Part shown: piece after piece, positions 1-14,000 of the stretch | Layout of the letters: each line of letters begins with the position of its first letter | Position numbering within the stretch: position 1 is the stretch's first letter | NCBI GenBank assembly: GCA_032622095.1 | Contig: CP136069.1 | Span: 187,599,122-187,663,121 of the forward strand | Origin: Siphonodentalium dalli | Lineage: Eukaryota > Mollusca > Scaphopoda > Gadilida > Siphonodentaliidae | Length of the DNA: 64,000 nt | Direction: 5' to 3' | Notes under the pieces: generated by a model | What the model saw: the letters and a program-made list of their open reading frames with translations, nothing else | Told to the model about the DNA's origin: nothing | Databases searched by the model: none | Translations under genes and position numbers: made by a program

Positions 1-1526
1 ATCCTTTGAATTTTGTCAGGACTTATTGCCCTTATTGGACGGTGCAAATAGCAATATTTCCACTTATGCAAACATTTATTATTGTTACACCAGTACTAAC
101 CGTTGGATCTGGATATCGTTTGGAATAGTGATAGAACACTATCAATGAACGATACCACCATACAAAAGGTTTCATCCAGCGATTCTTATCCAGAATAATG
201 AACTTTCTTGACTCAGAAAAAAATCATACATCTAAACATCCGGTGTAGGTCACTCTTACTGCATGGCCGCCAGATCACATGACATTGCCCTTGAATATAT
301 ATATGTTTGAATATTGATGGCTGGTCCAATCTATTTTGTGATTAAATTACTTGCAGATAAAACTGAAGGTGTATATTATTTGCCTATAAATGCATAATAA
401 AGATGATTATTTCGATCATAATTTGCGGTAAATCGATTAACTGATCTGCAATCTTCTTTGATTGAGGATGCTAACAAAATAGAGTGCTCTCTCGTGGTAC
501 GCACTTCTTTACGATCCGAAAGTTTTTTACGCGGATTTATATTCTAAAAATAGCCCCTAAAACTGTCCCATGCATGTTATAATGAATTTCTAAATAAAAT
601 TGATATTACTCAACTTTGAAATGAAATCGATTAACCCTTTACCCAACAAAACGGCCAAATAAAGCTGCAACAGCCTAAATTATCTTGGGTCTGTCTCAAT
701 AAAACCATACAAATATGGATATCATTGGAACCAACTCATTGACCACATTGTGATGGTTACAGTTATGCCCTGTGCCAATGCATTCTCTTATATATGCGAA
801 TCGACCATATTTTAATGTGGTAAGCCAATGCATTCTCTTATATATGCGAGGCGACCTATGGTCGACTCGCATATATAAGAGAATGCATTGGCACAGGGCC
901 GTTCTGTTGGGTAAAGGGTTAACAACCGAGTGACTTTACTAAACAGTTGTGTAAATGCTGATTACCGTGGACTGAAAATGTAGCTAACGTCGAACAATCG
1001 TATTTTTGATTATTCAGAAAAAGGTTTATGAGGCGAGTTGGTTGGGAGTATATTTGTTGAGATATTTTTGTCAACGACTAGCAACCACACTGGAGGAAAA
1101 TTACATATTAACACCCCGTATATGGTTGGACACTCAAAAATGAAGGACTGATGGACATTTCAGTCCAGGCAAATAGTCGAATCCTGGTGTAATAAAAGAC
1201 ACATTTTATACTGAATATTAATCTGAATTTTAAAATGTTGTTGATCCACGCATAATATTTCTGACAGTAAAATATTTTGATCACGTCCCTGATAATGTAT
1301 ATTAACTCTTTCTATACTAAATGGATTCTCCCAGTCAGTTAAAAAGTGTACATCGGAATGGTCTATTATTCGTTTCGAGGGGTGTTAATGTGATAAAAGC
1401 AGACGACAGATAAATAAAAGCAAAGAAGGGGCCCTATTTATTGAGGGAAATGTTTAGATAATAAGTTCAACAAACGAATATGCACTTAATATTTGAACAT
1501 TTCCTATGGGATAACTACTCATCAAT
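1..1526. repeat. exact copy of 9,427-10,952 (offset 9,426)
   Basis: No difference was found wherever the two copies were read against each other. The left edge is hidden by the window start. The right edge falls inside a C-type MITE: this copy stops at ACTCATCAAT while the other continues through the MITE end. The segment holds an A-type MITE but no exon. Confidence 0.9.
631..922 (-). mobile_element. A-type TTAA MITE
   Basis: Ends are TTAACCCTTTACCCAACA and its reverse complement, so a 16-18 bp terminal inverted repeat bounded by TTAA. TTAA target duplication plus a CCC start is typical of piggyBac-related MITEs; the family assignment is inference. It carries one complete and one half copy of the shared palindrome. 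Confidence 0.75.
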
Positions 1527-1774
1527 TTCTTCCATATTTTATATATCATACTTTGGGCACCTCAAATCAAACTGAAATAATTTATAAAATTATCAGGGAG
1601 TGTTAAATATGTACGAAAATAGGATGACGAACAGTTATGTTCAAGTTATGGGGATAAATATCAGAATATTTTTTTTTTTATTATCCAACAGAAATTTTAA
1701 TAGCCTTGTTTACAAAACCAATATACAAAGTTTTATTCACATATTGTAAAAATATAAAAATATAAACTCACTGG

Positions 1775-1780
1775 TTTATT
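1775..1780 (-). promoter_or_regulatory. possible poly(A) signal of the ZU5/death-domain gene
   Basis: AATAAA on the minus strand, 116 nt past the stop codon; a second AATAAA lies at 1,732-1,737. Position is right for a 3' UTR end, but the hexamer is common in AT-rich DNA. Confidence 0.3.
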
Positions 1781-1895
1781 TTCATTTTAGTGAAGAAAAT
1801 AGCTATTGGTATCAAATTATTTTGTACTGATTTGGATGATAAAGTCGATCATAATTAACGAACAATCCCGCCACTGGATCCGGACATAACGTCCG

Positions 1896-2062
1896 CTACA
1901 GAAGAGTAAGACAATCGTAATTCGACGTATAAGACAGTATTATCATCCCTGGCGATTTCACTAGGCGGTTTATATCCAAGGAAACATGGACTAGAATTTT
2001 GTGACTTTGTCGATCACAGATATCACAAAAATCATGCATTCTCGAGCTGGGACCTTCATTTA
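1896..2062 (-). CDS. exon 16 (last coding exon, provisional) of the ZU5/death-domain gene
   Basis: Acceptor CTGTTTCACAG|TAAATG; phase 1 in, 54 codons, TAG stop at 1896-1898. It begins VNEGPSSRMHDFCDICDRQS and ends NYDCLTLL. Phase and acceptor fit well. However, the first ~45 nt closely resemble sequence at 19,414-19,470 on the other strand that sits in a dispersed repeat, so this exon may be an exonised repeat or not used at all. Confidence 0.4.
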
Positions 2063-5000
2063 CTGTGAAACAGTGAGGAACAACTATTAACAAAGAAATA
2101 TATTCCCTGCATTGTTTGTTTAACCCTTTCAGTGCCAAGTCCGATTTTTTATTAACCCATATACACTGTGCCAATGCATTCTCTTATATATGCGAGTCGA
2201 CCATAGGTCGCCTCGCATATATAAGAGAATGCATTGGCCTAACAAATTTTCATCATTTATTTTGTTGTTATTTTTTACAATTTTTTACAATTTTAATAAT
2301 TTTTTCTTATATTCTACTCTCTTTCGGTGCCAGACTTATTTTGTAGGTTTAGTGCCAGGGAATCTTACGTTTTTCATGGGCATCAAAATTATTTCTATGA
2401 ATACTTAGTGATAGTTTTGAGTTATAACATGCCCCTAAGGTTTTAACCAGTTTGTTTTTAAATTCGCTATAGCATGCTTAAGCATACCCAAAAAAAATTC
2501 AACCCAAAAAAAATAAAAAATAATAATTTTACAGACCGTAAATTAGGGTCGATGAGATCGGCCCCTGGCACTGAAAGGGTTAATGCTATAAAGTTCCAGG
2601 TCAGAATATCAAAAAGTTTCAACAGGTTGATTATGATCTCTATGGGCGTAGCCAGAGTACATATTCGTGAAATGATATATGGACTTTTGAAGGGATCTTA
2701 CCGGCCGCTGTTATGCATCCAATGAGACGCAGACCCACAGCTAGTCTGGGTATGTCACTCTCCAGAGAATCCTCATTCATCCACCCGCTTATCATCATTT
2801 CACATCTCACGTCATCAGTTAATTTGCGCTTATTCTCTATAATCCCGATCGAATCATCGTCGATGCCCAGGAAGCACGCCAGTCCAGGCCAATTTAAATA
2901 TACATTCTCGTGTAGGCTGATGGTCCGGATCACCTTTTTAATTTCCACGTCTGTTGGTAGAATCAAACCGATACCAATTTAACACTTTCTATCTATACTA
3001 AATGGATTCTCCCACTAAGTTATAAAAGTATTCATTAGAATAATAATATTTTGATAAGCGTTCAGCTGCGTTCAGAATTAATATTATGCATGCCATCAAA
3101 CAATAAAACACATGTAGTTATAATTATTATAGACATGCCATGATCACATGCAATCATTTATTAATTATTGTATTATTATGTATTTTATTCTTAGCATACT
3201 GACTTTATTGGTGTTTATGCAAATAAATCTTATCTTATCTTATCTTAGAATGGTATATTAATCATTTGGAGGGGTGTTCAGGAAAAATGAGCAGACGACA
3301 ATAAGATAATAAAAGTGCAGAATTATTCATATTCTTTGGTGGGAAATGTTTGGATAATAATTTCAACAATCGACCTATGAATAGTGACCCATGAGTATTC
3401 GTCTGTAAAGTATAGGATTATATCGGAAATAGTATAGCAGTATGCAGCCAATGAGAACCTAAGAAAGTAAGGAGAGATAGAATATGCATGTGTATTCTAT
3501 GTACCTTGTGTGGAACCAGCTGTGCGTTCCTTGTGGTGTTTGTCAATGTCGCCAAGGGTTTCGGCTAGATCCGGCCTCCCGCAAACAAGTAACAACTCCA
3601 TCAGCTTCACCGCCTGTTGGTGAACATTAAAGATGCATAATCAGAATTAATGCTCCCAAATTACTACTACTTAAATTTGGCTTCGGGGTGGGGGGGGGGG
3701 GGGTAAAAATATTTGATTCGAGTCGAGTAAACCACCCATCAAAGCTCAGAGTGATCAGATATCGATTTTTGAAATTTGTTATTTCCCGAGGTATGTAATT
3801 TTTGGCGGCCTGGCAATTATTCATCAAGTCGACAGTCTAGGGCCAAATTGCGGATGGAGATCGATAACTCAAGTCGATTTGGGTGTTATATATTTGATTA
3901 TCCGGCCATATTTCGTTGAACATAATGTTGATAACTAACGTGTTTGGGCAATGTTATACTATAGTTGACTGTGGTTAGCATTATTTTGGGGCAATTAATA
4001 GAATCTGATAACTGAGGCGGCATTTCAAAAATGTTGTTGCTGGAATCTGATTATATTGGGACCATCGAATCGGATTGAGTACCTTTAATATCATTCAGGG
4101 GATTCTTGCTAAAGCATAGATTGGTACATCCTGTATTCAGACATATACAAGTTAATAGAACCCAGTTTGCAGTTTCGTATACGTGTGTGTATGTAACGTT
4201 TGCCAATGTTTTGCATTGCTGCTTGAGCTCCGGCAAAGCATATACATACAGTCATATTTAATTTCTATGATACCTGTCTCTCATTTTAAAACAGCCAGTT
4301 TTACCTGTATTATCGCATCTTATGTGTGTATTTTCTTGATGGAGAATGGCATGTTAGTACATGTCATAGTGCGTGCTTTGGTTGTCTATATTTAGGGAGA
4401 ATATCTGCCGTGTTAGCAATAACCTAATAATATGCCCGAGCTTCTTTATTTGTCGAGAACGTCATGTTTATATAGTACGAACCTTATGCATGGTGAATGA
4501 AATGTCAGTACGAACTTTATCGCATGCGCGGGGTGGCTTTCTTTAGGAGAATACTATAATGGTATACGAACCTTACCACATGCAAATGGTGTCTTTCTTT
4601 ACGGAAAATTCAATGTTAGTACTAACCTTGTCGCCTGCCTTGCATGTGCGCCTTTATTTCGGGAGAATATAAAGTTAGTACGAAGTTCTACGACCCTGTC
4701 GCATGCTCGGGTGTCTTTCTTTGCGTAAAATTACATGTTGGTACGAACTTTGTCGCATGCTCGGGTGTCTTTCTTTGCGTAGAATTCCATGTTGGTACGA
4801 GCTTTGTCGCATGCCCTAAGCGTCTTTCTTTACGGAAAATGCAACGATAATACTGACGTTGTCGCACACCATAGGCGTCTTTCTGTACCAACTGATGAGC
4901 AATAAGTACTAACCTTGTCGCAGACCCTTGGCGTCTTTCTGTACCAACTGATGAGCAGTCGGAAGACGAATCGGCCATCATAAGAATTATCGTTAGAGAC

Positions 5001-8000
5001 CAGTATGGATTGAACTCGCGATTTCGGTATTCTCAGATGCCTCACGACTGTTTTCCACTGATCGTTGAGTTCTTCGCCGATGGAACTGAGATAGTATTCA
5101 TTCACAGGACCTGAAGGACACACGTGCTTGCAAGTATAAATCGCTAACATAATTATAAGGAGCTATATTAAACAATCTAAAAAGAACAACAAATTGGAGA
5201 TGCTGTGGTAGATTTGTTGCATTAGAAAATGTGACTCGAATCTACGAACCGAATTTGGTAAATATCGGATTACGTTTGTTAAGAGTTATCGCGCTAGTGC
5301 ATGCTTTCGCGGCAAAGTAAGATACCCGATAAACAGCCGAAGAGGCATAACTCTGCATGGCAGGACTGGTTTTCGATCTCATTCAAGAGATTCACAAGTA
5401 GAAGACATGGTCTACATTTAGTCTAAATGGAATTACGTTTGTTATGAGTTATCGGTATTATGTCATGGCGTGGAAAGGACAGACGACCAACCAAACGGAC
5501 ACCCACCGTCATTCACCAATTTGATAATTGATCATATACAACAAAATGTATAGACAACACAGGCACTTCCTGGGGCAGCAAGATTTGGGTTTATCTCATT
5601 GACACATGAAATGTGTACAGTCTACACATTATATTTCGAATATTTTCTGGTCTAAAATGGTGCGGTTATTTAGCTAACGAACAATAGTGGTTACTGTTAA
5701 CAGAGACCGTAAATTTTATTGTGTGATTTTGTCACAAATAAACGTAAATTAGACTCGCTTATAACTGTAGAATAAAACAATACAAACAATCAATCTGGGA
5801 CATTTGAACGTAGCTATGGGAACAGCCTAATGATCTCTATCGCTATATGGTATCGACTATCGCCTGAATGGTCTGTTCTAAAAATAGAACAAAGTGTCCC
5901 ATTTAATCATCTCATTTCATAATAAAATATTCGAAATAAAATTAATATTATTTGATAGAAGCGTTTCGGGACAGGGTGTGTGCAATTCATATTTATTATT
6001 TGATACCCACGCAACTATTTCAAAATTGTTATTTAAAGAGATACTCCATCTTTAAAGCTGGGGCGACCGTCGAGTCGTGCAACCCACTATATACATTATG
6101 TGCTACCCACTATACACATTATGTGCTACCCACTATACACATTATGTGCGACCCACTATACACATTATGTGCGACCCACTATACACATTATGTGCTACCC
6201 ACTATGCACATTATGTGCTACCCACTATACGCATTATGTGCGACCACTATACACATTATGTGCGACCCACTATACACATTATGTGCGACCCACTATACAC
6301 ATTATGTGCTGCCCACTATACACATTATGTGCTACCCACTATACACATTATGTGCTACCCACTATACACATTATGTGCGACCCACTATACACATTATGTG
6401 CTACCCACTATACACATTATGTGCAACCCACTATACACATTATGTGCTACCCATTATACACATTATGTGCTACCCACTATACACATTATGTGTAACCCAC
6501 TATACACATTATGTGCTACCCACTATACACATTATGTGCAACCCACTATACACATTATGTGCTACCCACTATACACATTATGTGCGACCCACTATACACA
6601 TTATGTGCAACCCACTATACACATTATGTGCTACCAACTATACACATTATGTGCGACCCACTATACACATTATGTGCGACCCACTATACACATTATGTGC
6701 GACCCACTATACACATTATGTGCAACCCACTATACACATTATGTGCTACCCACTATACACATTATGTGCGACCCACTATACACATTGTGTGCGACCCACT
6801 ATACACATTATGTGCGACCCATTTCCCACACATTATGTGCGACCCACTATACACATTATGTGCAACCCACTATACACATTATGTGCTACCCACTATACAC
6901 ATTATGTGCGACCCACTATACACATGTGTCAGTTAAAGATCAAGCTACACAAGAAGAACAATTGGCTGGTTTTGTTCTTTCTCAAGAAATACATCACCAA
7001 TAGTTATCTGCATCAATGTTGATGATCATGTTCGCGTTTGGTGTGTTGTTTCAAAAGAGATAGTTTCGTAATAAGTGACGGTATATTGAACGCAATCGGT
7101 TTTTACTCATAAGTATCCTAGCAATATAGTGTGAGGGTTGCTATTTACGTACCACATGCCAGACGGTTGCTATAGATAAATACCCATAGTATAGTGTTGC
7201 TGGAGGTGTCGCCACCTATCTGGAGGTTACTACTTGTATCACCACATATATAGGGCCAACATGCATATGCGTTGTCGGTTGTCTTGGGATTTCTCTGTCA
7301 ATCATCACATGTACAATTGATGAAGGTAATATATGGTAATATATGGTAATATATGGTAATATATGGAATGTTGGGTTTCTTATGTTGCTTCAGCTGTCAC
7401 CACATATCTGAGTGCGCTATTGATGTCACCACATATCTGAGTACGCTATTGATGTCACCACATATATGAGTGCGCTATTGGTGTCACCACATATCTGAGT
7501 GCGCTATTGATGTCACCACATATCTGAGTGCGCTATTGATGTCACCACATATCTGAGTGCGCTATTGATGTCACCACATATCTGAGTGCGCTATTGATGT
7601 CACCACACATCTGAGTGCGCTATTGATGTCACCACATATCTGAGTGCGCTATTGGTGTCACCACATATCTGAGTGCGCTATTGGTGTCACCACATATCTG
7701 AGTGCGCTATTGATGTCACCACATATCTGAGTGCGCTATTGATGTCACCACATATCTGAGTGCGCTATTGATGTCACCACATATCTGAGTGCGCTATTGG
7801 TGTCACCACATATCTGAGTGCGCTATTGGTGTCACCACATATCTGAGTGCGCTATTGATGTCACCACATATCTGAGTGCGCTATTGATGTCACCACATAT
7901 CTGAGTGCGCTATTGATGTCACCACATATCTAAGTGCGCTATTGATGTCACCACATATCTGAGTGCGCTATTGATGTCACCACATATCTGAGTGCGCTAT

Positions 8001-11000
8001 TGATGTCACCACATATCTGAGTGCGCTATTGATGTCACCACATATCTGAGTGCGCTATTGGTGTCACCACATATCTGAGTGCGCTATTGATGTCACCACA
8101 TATCTGAGTGCGCTATTGATGTCACCACATATCTGAGTGCGCTATTGGTGTCACCACATATCTGAGTGCGCTATTGGTGTCACCACATATCTGAGTGCGC
8201 TATTGATGTCACCACATATCTGAGTGCGCTATTGATGTCACCACATATCTGAGTGCGCTATTGATGTCACCACATATCTGAGTGCGCTATTGGTGTCACC
8301 ACATATCTGAGTGCGCTATTGGTGTCACCACATATCTGAGTGCGCTATTGATGTCAACACATATCTGAGTGCGCTATTGGTGTCACCACATATCTGAGTG
8401 CGCTATTGATGTCACCACATATCTGAGTGCGCTATTGGTGTCACCACATATCTGAGTGCGCTATTGGTGTCACCACACATCTGATGGTTGTTGCTGGTCT
8501 CAGCAGATACCTTTGCTAATTGTGCTACCACAAAAATTACCAAAATGTCCGAACTTCTGAATGTTTAACGCGATATAATAGGGCGTAATTATATTAATAC
8601 GTTACCATTAGCTGGTATCTTGACGAGTGGAGGCGGCCTCCGAATACTTAACAGCGAATTGTCTTTTGGCAACTTAACCTCAAACTCTGCTAGCAAATAA
8701 GTCTTTAATTCTATTATATCACTCGTGAATGAACCTCGGGGGGTCGCTGAGCCTCGAGTGTCATTTGAATTTCCCGCGAAGACGTTATGAACCACGTGCA
8801 CTTCTAGTTTGCCGAAATAAGTCTCTAAAGTCTTCTGACCGTAAACGTCGAGCACACTAATGTTTTCCGTTATTGCCACATCGCGTGTGTAGAATATCGG
8901 AAATAGAACGGTCTTCCTCGACGCGAAGCCAATATTGCCGCGGAACTTGAGTTCTAGGCTACAGTTGTCTGGTATCCTCATCGTTCTGTACTCTTTGCCA
9001 CTCAGTCTACTGATCACACTGTTCTCAATCTTGTCCGTGTGTTTGTAGTCTCCTCCAACAGAAAACGAAATTTTTGTTGGTCGCTTTCTGATAGTCCGAA
9101 GAAACACGTTGAATGACTTCTTTTTCAAATATTCCACAAGTGAATCTGCAACTCTCAACACATTTGATGAACTTTCGCCCTTTCTGGTCTCGAGTGCGAT
9201 ACATCTGAAAACCAAACAGTTAGCATGAACAGATGTATGCATTCACGCTAAAGCAGAATTCGAGACTTCATTCTGATAGGAGTTACAGCCATTTTGGAAC
9301 TTGATCATTTGTAAATTCCCAGTCTAGAATATTGCGTTATTTCTCCTGTGGCAAATTGTCGACTTTGAATGTTACTTGAAGTGATAATAGACCGCAATTG
9401 AGGGGTGTCGACAGCCAACATGTACCATCCTTTGAATTTTGTCAGGACTTATTGCCCTTATTGGACGGTGCAAATAGCAATATTTCCACTTATGCAAACA
9501 TTTATTATTGTTACACCAGTACTAACCGTTGGATCTGGATATCGTTTGGAATAGTGATAGAACACTATCAATGAACGATACCACCATACAAAAGGTTTCA
9601 TCCAGCGATTCTTATCCAGAATAATGAACTTTCTTGACTCAGAAAAAAATCATACATCTAAACATCCGGTGTAGGTCACTCTTACTGCATGGCCGCCAGA
9701 TCACATGACATTGCCCTTGAATATATATATGTTTGAATATTGATGGCTGGTCCAATCTATTTTGTGATTAAATTACTTGCAGATAAAACTGAAGGTGTAT
9801 ATTATTTGCCTATAAATGCATAATAAAGATGATTATTTCGATCATAATTTGCGGTAAATCGATTAACTGATCTGCAATCTTCTTTGATTGAGGATGCTAA
9901 CAAAATAGAGTGCTCTCTCGTGGTACGCACTTCTTTACGATCCGAAAGTTTTTTACGCGGATTTATATTCTAAAAATAGCCCCTAAAACTGTCCCATGCA
10001 TGTTATAATGAATTTCTAAATAAAATTGATATTACTCAACTTTGAAATGAAATCGATTAACCCTTTACCCAACAAAACGGCCAAATAAAGCTGCAACAGC
10101 CTAAATTATCTTGGGTCTGTCTCAATAAAACCATACAAATATGGATATCATTGGAACCAACTCATTGACCACATTGTGATGGTTACAGTTATGCCCTGTG
10201 CCAATGCATTCTCTTATATATGCGAATCGACCATATTTTAATGTGGTAAGCCAATGCATTCTCTTATATATGCGAGGCGACCTATGGTCGACTCGCATAT
10301 ATAAGAGAATGCATTGGCACAGGGCCGTTCTGTTGGGTAAAGGGTTAACAACCGAGTGACTTTACTAAACAGTTGTGTAAATGCTGATTACCGTGGACTG
10401 AAAATGTAGCTAACGTCGAACAATCGTATTTTTGATTATTCAGAAAAAGGTTTATGAGGCGAGTTGGTTGGGAGTATATTTGTTGAGATATTTTTGTCAA
10501 CGACTAGCAACCACACTGGAGGAAAATTACATATTAACACCCCGTATATGGTTGGACACTCAAAAATGAAGGACTGATGGACATTTCAGTCCAGGCAAAT
10601 AGTCGAATCCTGGTGTAATAAAAGACACATTTTATACTGAATATTAATCTGAATTTTAAAATGTTGTTGATCCACGCATAATATTTCTGACAGTAAAATA
10701 TTTTGATCACGTCCCTGATAATGTATATTAACTCTTTCTATACTAAATGGATTCTCCCAGTCAGTTAAAAAGTGTACATCGGAATGGTCTATTATTCGTT
10801 TCGAGGGGTGTTAATGTGATAAAAGCAGACGACAGATAAATAAAAGCAAAGAAGGGGCCCTATTTATTGAGGGAAATGTTTAGATAATAAGTTCAACAAA
10901 CGAATATGCACTTAATATTTGAACATTTCCTATGGGATAACTACTCATCAATGATACTTTAGTATGGAAAGGGTTAAACTTATTATCTGAACATTTCCTA

Positions 11001-14000
11001 CGGGATAACTACTCAAAAATGATGCTTTAGTATAGATAGGGTTAAACTTATTATCTAAACATTTCCTATATATGGGATAACTGCTCATCAATGATGCTTT
11101 AGTATAGAAATTGTTAATGTTACTTTGCATATTTGTCTTGTATTTGTAGGCAGACCTTCTCCAGCCCACAGTTACACTGCTCCTCCTTCGATGGTGGCAT
11201 CGTGCACACAACACCTGACGACTGGAACCGAACAAACGTCACTTCCGTCGCTGAAATGTAATGATCGACTTATAGAGATGTTTCCGGAATTTCATTTTAT
11301 AGGTGTGCCATTCCATATTTCGTGCCGTATATCCATTGGTGCTTAACCATTTCTATACTAAATGGATTATCCCATCATTTATAAAAATATAAATTTGAAT
11401 GGTATAGTATTCATTTGGAGGTATGCTAAGGTTATATGAACATACACAAGTCAAGAAACAAATGCAGATACAACTTTCTCATGAACCATGACAATTGGGT
11501 GAGAATAAAGTATTACTTACTCACTCAGGGGGGGGATTCCGGGGTGGGTGGGTGGTCAAAACCACCAACAAGCATTTTTTTCCGCAACTAAATAAAAAAG
11601 GGGGGTGGGTGTCAAAAAATGGTCGGAAAAAACTGCCGAAAATGGAAAAAAAATTGGCGGTCGGGGTGGGTGGGTACAAAAATTGATCGAAAGGGAAAAA
11701 ATGAACTTATTATCTTAACATTTCCTATGGGAACTACTCGTATACACGTACCGTGCATGACGTTCACGTGTGTGTTGTTGCGATATTTTTTAGATTAATT
11801 CCACTAAAATGCCTACAAGTATGAGACATTGCTGATAGTCATTATAATAATACTATACGTTATTTGTCTTATAAATGGACCTTGGTTCCCAGGCATCTTT
11901 GCAAAACAATTTTACTGAATACGGAGGTCTGCGAGTAAAAATACATTTACAACATGCACGAGTAACTTATAGTAGGCTACACGTTCCTTCTACGTATACC
12001 GAGACCATACCTATTTGGGGTGAGCAATTCAGGTATTTTTCTATGACAAATCTTATTAAACTATAAGAACACGTTGCAGCTATACATTGTATCAGACTTG
12101 TGTTCCACTTACTTGATGGTATAGTCTCCCGATTCGTTACTACCTTGGATGTAGTCGCCCTGATTGGAGTCATTGGTACAGTTAGCAGTAGCTGATTGAA
12201 CGGGTCTTTGAGTTGCTCTATCATGATGATGGGACTTGTACCTCGGATTATTAAGTGATCTTCTGACAGCTGCCTCCACGATGAAATAGCTGTCGGATCT
12301 AACGGGACAACCTGCATGGCAAGGTGTATATGTTGTTTAATCGTTTCACGACGGGAGCTGCGCTGGTGCAGCATTAAAGACCTTGTGCCAGTGCATTCTC
12401 TTATATATGCGAGTCTCACATAGGGAGCCTCGCATATATAAGACAATGCACTGGCTTATATGGTGAAGGTGAATATTGTTAGGCCAATGCATTCTCTTAT
12501 ATATGCGAGTCACTCATATGGATCCTCGCATATATAAGAGAATACACTGGCTTACATGTTGACGGTGAATATTGTTAGGCCAATGCATTCTCTTATATAT
12601 GCGATTCTCCCATATGCATGGATCCTCGCGTATATAAGAGAATGCACTGGCTTACAGGGTCAATGTGAACATTGTTAAGCCAATGTATTCTCTTATATAT
12701 GCGAGCTCCCTGTGGGAGAATCGCATATATAAGAGAATGTATTTGCACAGGGTTTTCAAACTTTTCGCAAAATTTCACGACGCTCAATTTCTGGAAGGGT
12801 TAAAAGTTGTCGGTGACACGAATCCTGGAAAAACATAATTTATGTATTCAACGATGAGCTCCGTGTGGTCAGAGACATGGGGTGGCCAAAATGTTCAACA
12901 GTTATAAATTTCATGCTGGACAAAATATATTAGTTGGAAATTTCAGAACAAATGTAGGTTGAAATAGTTCTGATTCTTTGATTTTCATACCAGTATTTTG
13001 TTGAAATTTCTTGTGTTTAGACCAAAAGTTGGGAGAGGCGCATTACCTAAGTTGTTATAACTTGTGCACCAATCCACATTGTTTTTCGTATCACATGTTA
13101 TATAACCTTATTTTGGCATTCTTTGTATTTAAAGCAACATGGCGGTTTGCGCTCCAAAATACACATAATATTATTCGCTTTTTAATTGTTCTCAGCATCG
13201 AAAAGGTCGATAAATATCTGAACTACCTTTCTGTGAGCATTATGTAATCCAAAAAGACGTGGGTGTTTATGTCCAAAACAAAAAACCGCCATTTGCGCGA
13301 CATGGAAGAGAAAAGAGCGTTCCGTGGTATTCTATTCCTGATATGGTAGCAATAAAGAGCGTTTTTCTTACTTCTGGCGAAAAGTTGAAACAGTCGAAAA
13401 ATGGCTGTGACTTTGGCAAGTGTTTTACAGAGCATATGAAGCCGATAGGTTCGAATGAGCCATGTCCGTTTAAATAATACCAGGAAGTTCAATAAAATAT
13501 GTCATCATCACCAAAAGTCAAACGTCGCCTTACTTTTGATAAAACATTTTGGACTGAAATGGCCATCAGTTGGAAAGCTTGGATTACCAGTTGTAAACTT
13601 GTTGTTGTTGTTGTTGTAATGGTTTATTCTCAGACACATACATGTGTAACATGAGATAAATAACATATATACAAGGTTGTGTGCACATAATTACACAGTA
13701 ACACAAATAAATATAAATTGACCGAAGTCACGACCTGAACGCAAGTATATAACTGCCAGTGTAAACTTGCAAGGAAATGTCAATCAACATCAAGTATAAG
13801 TAGTAATAAAACGGTGTTATTTAATTTCATTGATCTTAAGCCCCTTCGTGATGTAAATTGACAGTTTCTTCATTGTATTCTCGTTAGTGTCATTAAGAAG
13901 GTCATAAGACTCTTCGTGGGAGCCAGTTTTCCATATAATTTCGGGTATGTATTGGGTTCTTAGCTCATGCAGTTTAGCGCAGTTCATTATAACATTAAAT

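Noticed and set aside
5952-7022. Long plus-strand ORFs (up to 356 codons) reading repeated THYTHYVLPTIHIMC
   Set aside because: They come from the 23-bp minisatellite, which has no stop in any register. All three frames are open at once and there are no splice or start signals.
7396-8484. CRISPR-like direct repeats
   Set aside because: Units are directly adjacent with no unique spacers, in a eukaryotic intron; this is a minisatellite.
13259-13477. Small ORF with KRSVPWYSIPDM
   Set aside because: Overlaps an AAAGAGCGTT dimer; no splice or start evidence.
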